A DNA stretch of 64,000 nucleotides from Sphingopyxis sp. MWB1 (GTDB lineage: Bacteria > Pseudomonadota > Alphaproteobacteria > Sphingomonadales > Sphingomonadaceae). The notes beneath the pieces were generated by a model. It did not search any database. It worked only from the letters and a program-made list of their open reading frames with translations, and was not told the origin of the DNA. The DNA lies in contig NZ_JQFJ01000002.1 of the NCBI RefSeq assembly GCF_000763945.1, forward strand, positions 1,849,501 through 1,913,500, in the 5' to 3' direction. How positions within the stretch are numbered: position 1 is the first letter of the stretch; each line of letters begins with the position of its first letter. Positions 61,736 to 64,000 of this stretch are shown here, piece after piece. Made by a program: the position numbers and the translations under genes.

Positions 61736-64000
61736 TCAATCGCCCTGCATCGCCTGCGCCGCAAGCATGTCCGCAAGCTCACCGAGCAGCGCATCATCGA
61801 CATCTGCAGCCGCGATATTTTCGCGTCCGATCAATACCAGAACCGGCACGGCAAGCGGACTGATGCGATCGAGCGCGCGATGCACCATGGTGCCCGCAGC
61901 CCTGTCGAGCAAATCTCCCAATCGTCCGACGTCGGTCAACCGTTCGCGCGCATCGGCCCACGCCGCCTCCATCAACAGATGGTCGGGTTCATATTTGCGC
62001 AGAACATCAAAAATCAGATCGGTCGAGAAGGTTACCTGCCGCCCGGTCTTGCGCTTGCCGGGATGTTGCCGCTCGATCAAGCCGCCGATGACCGCCACTT
62101 CACGAAAAGCGCGCTTCAGCAGGTGAGAGCTTTCCACCCATTCGACAAACTCATCCTCCAATATCGACGATTCAAACAAGGGGGCAGGGTCGGTCACCGG
62201 ACGCAACGACCAGAGCGCCAGGGCATAATCCGACGCGACAAAGCCAAGCGGCCCTAGACCCGCACGCTCCATCCTTTTACTGATGAGCATGCCGAGCGAC
62301 TGATGTGCGTTCCATCCGTCAAACGGATAGACGACCAGATAATGCGCGCCCTCATGCGGGAATGTTTCCATCAGCAGTTCGTCTTGCCCGGGCAAAGCCG
62401 AGCGCCGCTGCTGCATTCGCAGCCACGCCTGCACATCATCAGGAAAGCGCTTCCAACTGTTGGGGTCGGCCAAAAAGGCCCGCACGCGATCGGCAAGCCG
62501 GGTCGAGAGCGCCATGCGCGCGCCGACATAGGAAGGAATGCGCGCGGGCCGTGCCGTGGCGCGAACATAAAGATCGCTATCTCGGATCGCATCGACTTCC
62601 AGGCTCAGGCCCGCAAAGGCAAAGGTGTCCCCCGGCGCCAGCGTGCTCGCAAAATATTCCTCAACCGTCCCCAGCCGACGCCCGTTGCGAAAACGCACGT
62701 CCAGCGTGGGGGCATCGACGATTATCCCCGCATTCAGACGATGCTGCGCCGCCAGCCGCGGGTGCGATATGCGCCATCCGCCCTTGTCGTCGGGCGCCAG
62801 ACGGCGAAAACGGTCATAGCTTTTAAGCGCATAGCCACCGTCGCGAACGAAAGCGAGCAATCGCGCAAATTGGGTCGCACTGATCCCGCGATAGGGATGC
62901 GCGCTCTGGATTTCGGCTAGCAGCTCAGCTTCCTGAAAAGGCGCCGCGCATGCGAGCGCCATGACATGCTGAGCCAGAACGTCGAGCGCGCCAGGACGAA
63001 AATGATCGGCATCGCGTTCGCCCGCCTCGACGGCATCGAGGGCCGCCCGCGCCTCCAGATATTCGAAGCGATTGCCGGGGACGATCAAGGCGCGGCTTGG
63101 CTCGTCAAGGCGATGATTGGCCCGACCGATGCGCTGCAGCAGCCGTGAGGAGCCTTTGGGCGCACCCATCTGGATGACGCAATCGACATTTCCCCAATCG
63201 AGCCCCAGGTCGAGACTGGAGGTCGCGACGAGCGCACGCAAACGCCCTTCGGACATCGCCTGCTCCGCCCGTTGCCGCGCCTCGCGGTCGAGGCTGCCGT
63301 GATGGATGGCGATGGGCAGCGACAGATCGTTGACCTTCCAAAGCTCCTGAAAGATCAGTTCGGCGAGACCGCGCGTGTTGCAGAAAATAATGGTGGTGCG
63401 GTTGCGCGCCACTTCGGCCATGACTTGGTGCACCGCGTAACGGCCCGAATGGCCGGCCCAAGGCACCGCCCCTTCCGGCAATAATATTCCGATATCCGGG
63501 TCAGCCCCTGCTTCGCCTTCGACAAGCGTCACTTGTTTTTCTGCGCCGCCGGGAGCGAGCCAGCGTCGATAGGCACCGGCATCGGCGATGGTCGCCGACA
63601 GGCCGACCCTGCGCAGGCCGGGCGCGATACGGTGGAGCCGGGCAAGCGACAAGCTAAGCAAGTCGCCACGCTTTCCGCTGGCAAAGGCGTGAATCTCGTC
63701 GATCACCACCGTTTTCAGATCGGCAAAGAGAGCAAAACTGTCGGGGTAGGAAAGCAGTAGCGACAAGGATTCGGGAGTGGTGAGCAGGATATGGGGCGGT
63801 TTGGCCCGCTGCCGCGCCTTTTTGTCCGACGACGTATCGCCGCTGCGGCTTTCAACGCGGATCGGCAGCTTCATCTCGGCGATCGGCGCGCCTAGGTTGC
63901 GCTCCACATCGGCAGCGAGTGCCTTTAGCGGGGAAATATAAAGACTGTGTAGCCCCTCTGTCGGGTGAGCGGCGAGATCGACAAGGCTGGGAAGAAAGCC
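61736..64000 (-). CDS. Lhr-type DEXH-box helicase of the ligase-associated repair cluster (5' end outside window)
   Basis: The visible 755 residues run to the right edge; the true start is outside. Motif Ia (SLYISPLKALAADVERN), motif Ib (LLTTPESL), motif II DEIHAFASGKRGDLLSL, motif III LSATI and motifs IV-VI (IIFCNTRGLAELIFQ, RALVATSSLDLGLDWGNVD, LLQRIGRANHRLDE) are present, then Lhr winged-helix and C-terminal domains. Walker A lies beyond the window. With pdeM it defines a DNA-damage cluster; the ligase is presumably further right. Confidence 0.93.
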   Translation of the reverse strand, partial: GFLPSLVDLAAHPTEGLHSLYISPLKALAADVERNLGAPIAEMKLPIRVESRSGDTSSDKKARQRAKPPHILLTTPESLSLLLSYPDSFALFADLKTVVIDEIHAFASGKRGDLLSLSLARLHRIAPGLRRVGLSATIADAGAYRRWLAPGGAEKQVTLVEGEAGADPDIGILLPEGAVPWAGHSGRYAVHQVMAEVARNRTTIIFCNTRGLAELIFQELWKVNDLSLPIAIHHGSLDREARQRAEQAMSEGRLRALVATSSLDLGLDWGNVDCVIQMGAPKGSSRLLQRIGRANHRLDEPSRALIVPGNRFEYLEARAALDAVEAGERDADHFRPGALDVLAQHVMALACAAPFQEAELLAEIQSAHPYRGISATQFARLLAFVRDGGYALKSYDRFRRLAPDDKGGWRISHPRLAAQHRLNAGIIVDAPTLDVRFRNGRRLGTVEEYFASTLAPGDTFAFAGLSLEVDAIRDSDLYVRATARPARIPSYVGARMALSTRLADRVRAFLADPNSWKRFPDDVQAWLRMQQRRSALPGQDELLMETFPHEGAHYLVVYPFDGWNAHQSLGMLISKRMERAGLGPLGFVASDYALALWSLRPVTDPAPLFESSILEDEFVEWVESSHLLKRAFREVAVIGGLIERQHPGKRKTGRQVTFSTDLIFDVLRKYEPDHLLMEAAWADARERLTDVGRLGDLLDRAAGTMVHRALDRISPLAVPVLVLIGRENIAAADVDDALLGELADMLAAQAMQGD

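Noticed and set aside
1..64000. Mobile elements, CRISPR arrays, prophage or rRNA genes
   Set aside because: No transposase, integrase, phage structural gene, spaced direct repeats or rRNA signature found on reading.

Overview
The window is chromosomal DNA of a high-GC alphaproteobacterium, most likely a sphingomonad (Sphingopyxis or a close relative). This is inferred from protein style: a single bifunctional Rsh stringent enzyme, a tonB-exbB-exbD-exbD cluster, a large TonB-dependent receptor, an LptE-HolA pair behind leuS, a short PutA with a separate Lrp-type regulator, and many tight ATGA gene overlaps. Genus is a guess; order is fairly safe. I see no insertion sequence, prophage, integrase, CRISPR array or rRNA. 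There is one tRNA (Glu, anticodon TTC). Gene density is high and almost everything is core metabolism or envelope function.

Layout. 1-5.7 kb: a HerA/DUF87-like ATPase, a small conserved hypothetical, and a divergent Lrp regulator / putA pair. 5.9-10.8 kb: Rsh (ppGpp), an HxlR regulator, and a LytS/LytTR two-component pair. 10.9-14.9 kb: ribA-xth, a BI-1 membrane protein, thpR and a convergent tyrosine phosphatase. 15-21.4 kb: MFS transporter, Cu/Zn superoxide dismutase, UDP-glucose dehydrogenase, and the TonB energising complex. 21.7-28.1 kb: homoserine dehydrogenase, GlpX, a flavodoxin-like protein and an alkyl-sulfatase-like hydrolase divergent around a perfect inverted repeat. 28.1-34.3 kb: a bPH-bPH-recJ operon, tRNA-Glu, a BCCT transporter. 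34.5-40.1 kb: ssb, feoAB, a COQ9-like protein, a DMT exporter, an Old Yellow Enzyme. 40.1-45.1 kb: a riboflavin operon (HTH-ribB, ribH, a membrane protein), ankyrin protein, SCO1-like copper chaperone, YcgN-like and YgjP-like proteins. 45.1-50.7 kb: PBP1A, msrB, yggS, a ThiE/TenI-like protein, small envelope proteins. 50.7-56.8 kb: leuS, lptE, holA and a Na+/H+ antiporter. 56.9-64 kb: TonB-dependent receptor, then pdeM, a tandem retropepsin-like protein and an Lhr-type helicase running off the window (part of a ligase-associated DNA-repair cluster).

How genes work together. TonB-ExbB-ExbD would energise the receptor at 56.9-59.7 kb; FeoAB imports ferrous iron; SodC, MsrB and the SCO1-like protein handle redox and copper in the envelope. 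Riboflavin synthesis is split over two loci that look reciprocally degenerate: the protein at 10.9 kb keeps the GTP cyclohydrolase II zinc cysteines but has lost the RibB acidic loop, whereas the protein at 41.2 kb keeps RibB but has lost the RibA cysteines.

The most interesting signal is at 41.2-42.5 kb. The RibB enzyme carries an N-terminal helix-turn-helix-like domain, and 12 bases upstream of its start lies a perfect 16-bp palindrome with a consensus TATAAT at its centre and a further half-site 31 bp away. I propose, as inference only, a self-regulating riboflavin enzyme. Start codons stated below are choices from sequence context and several are uncertain.
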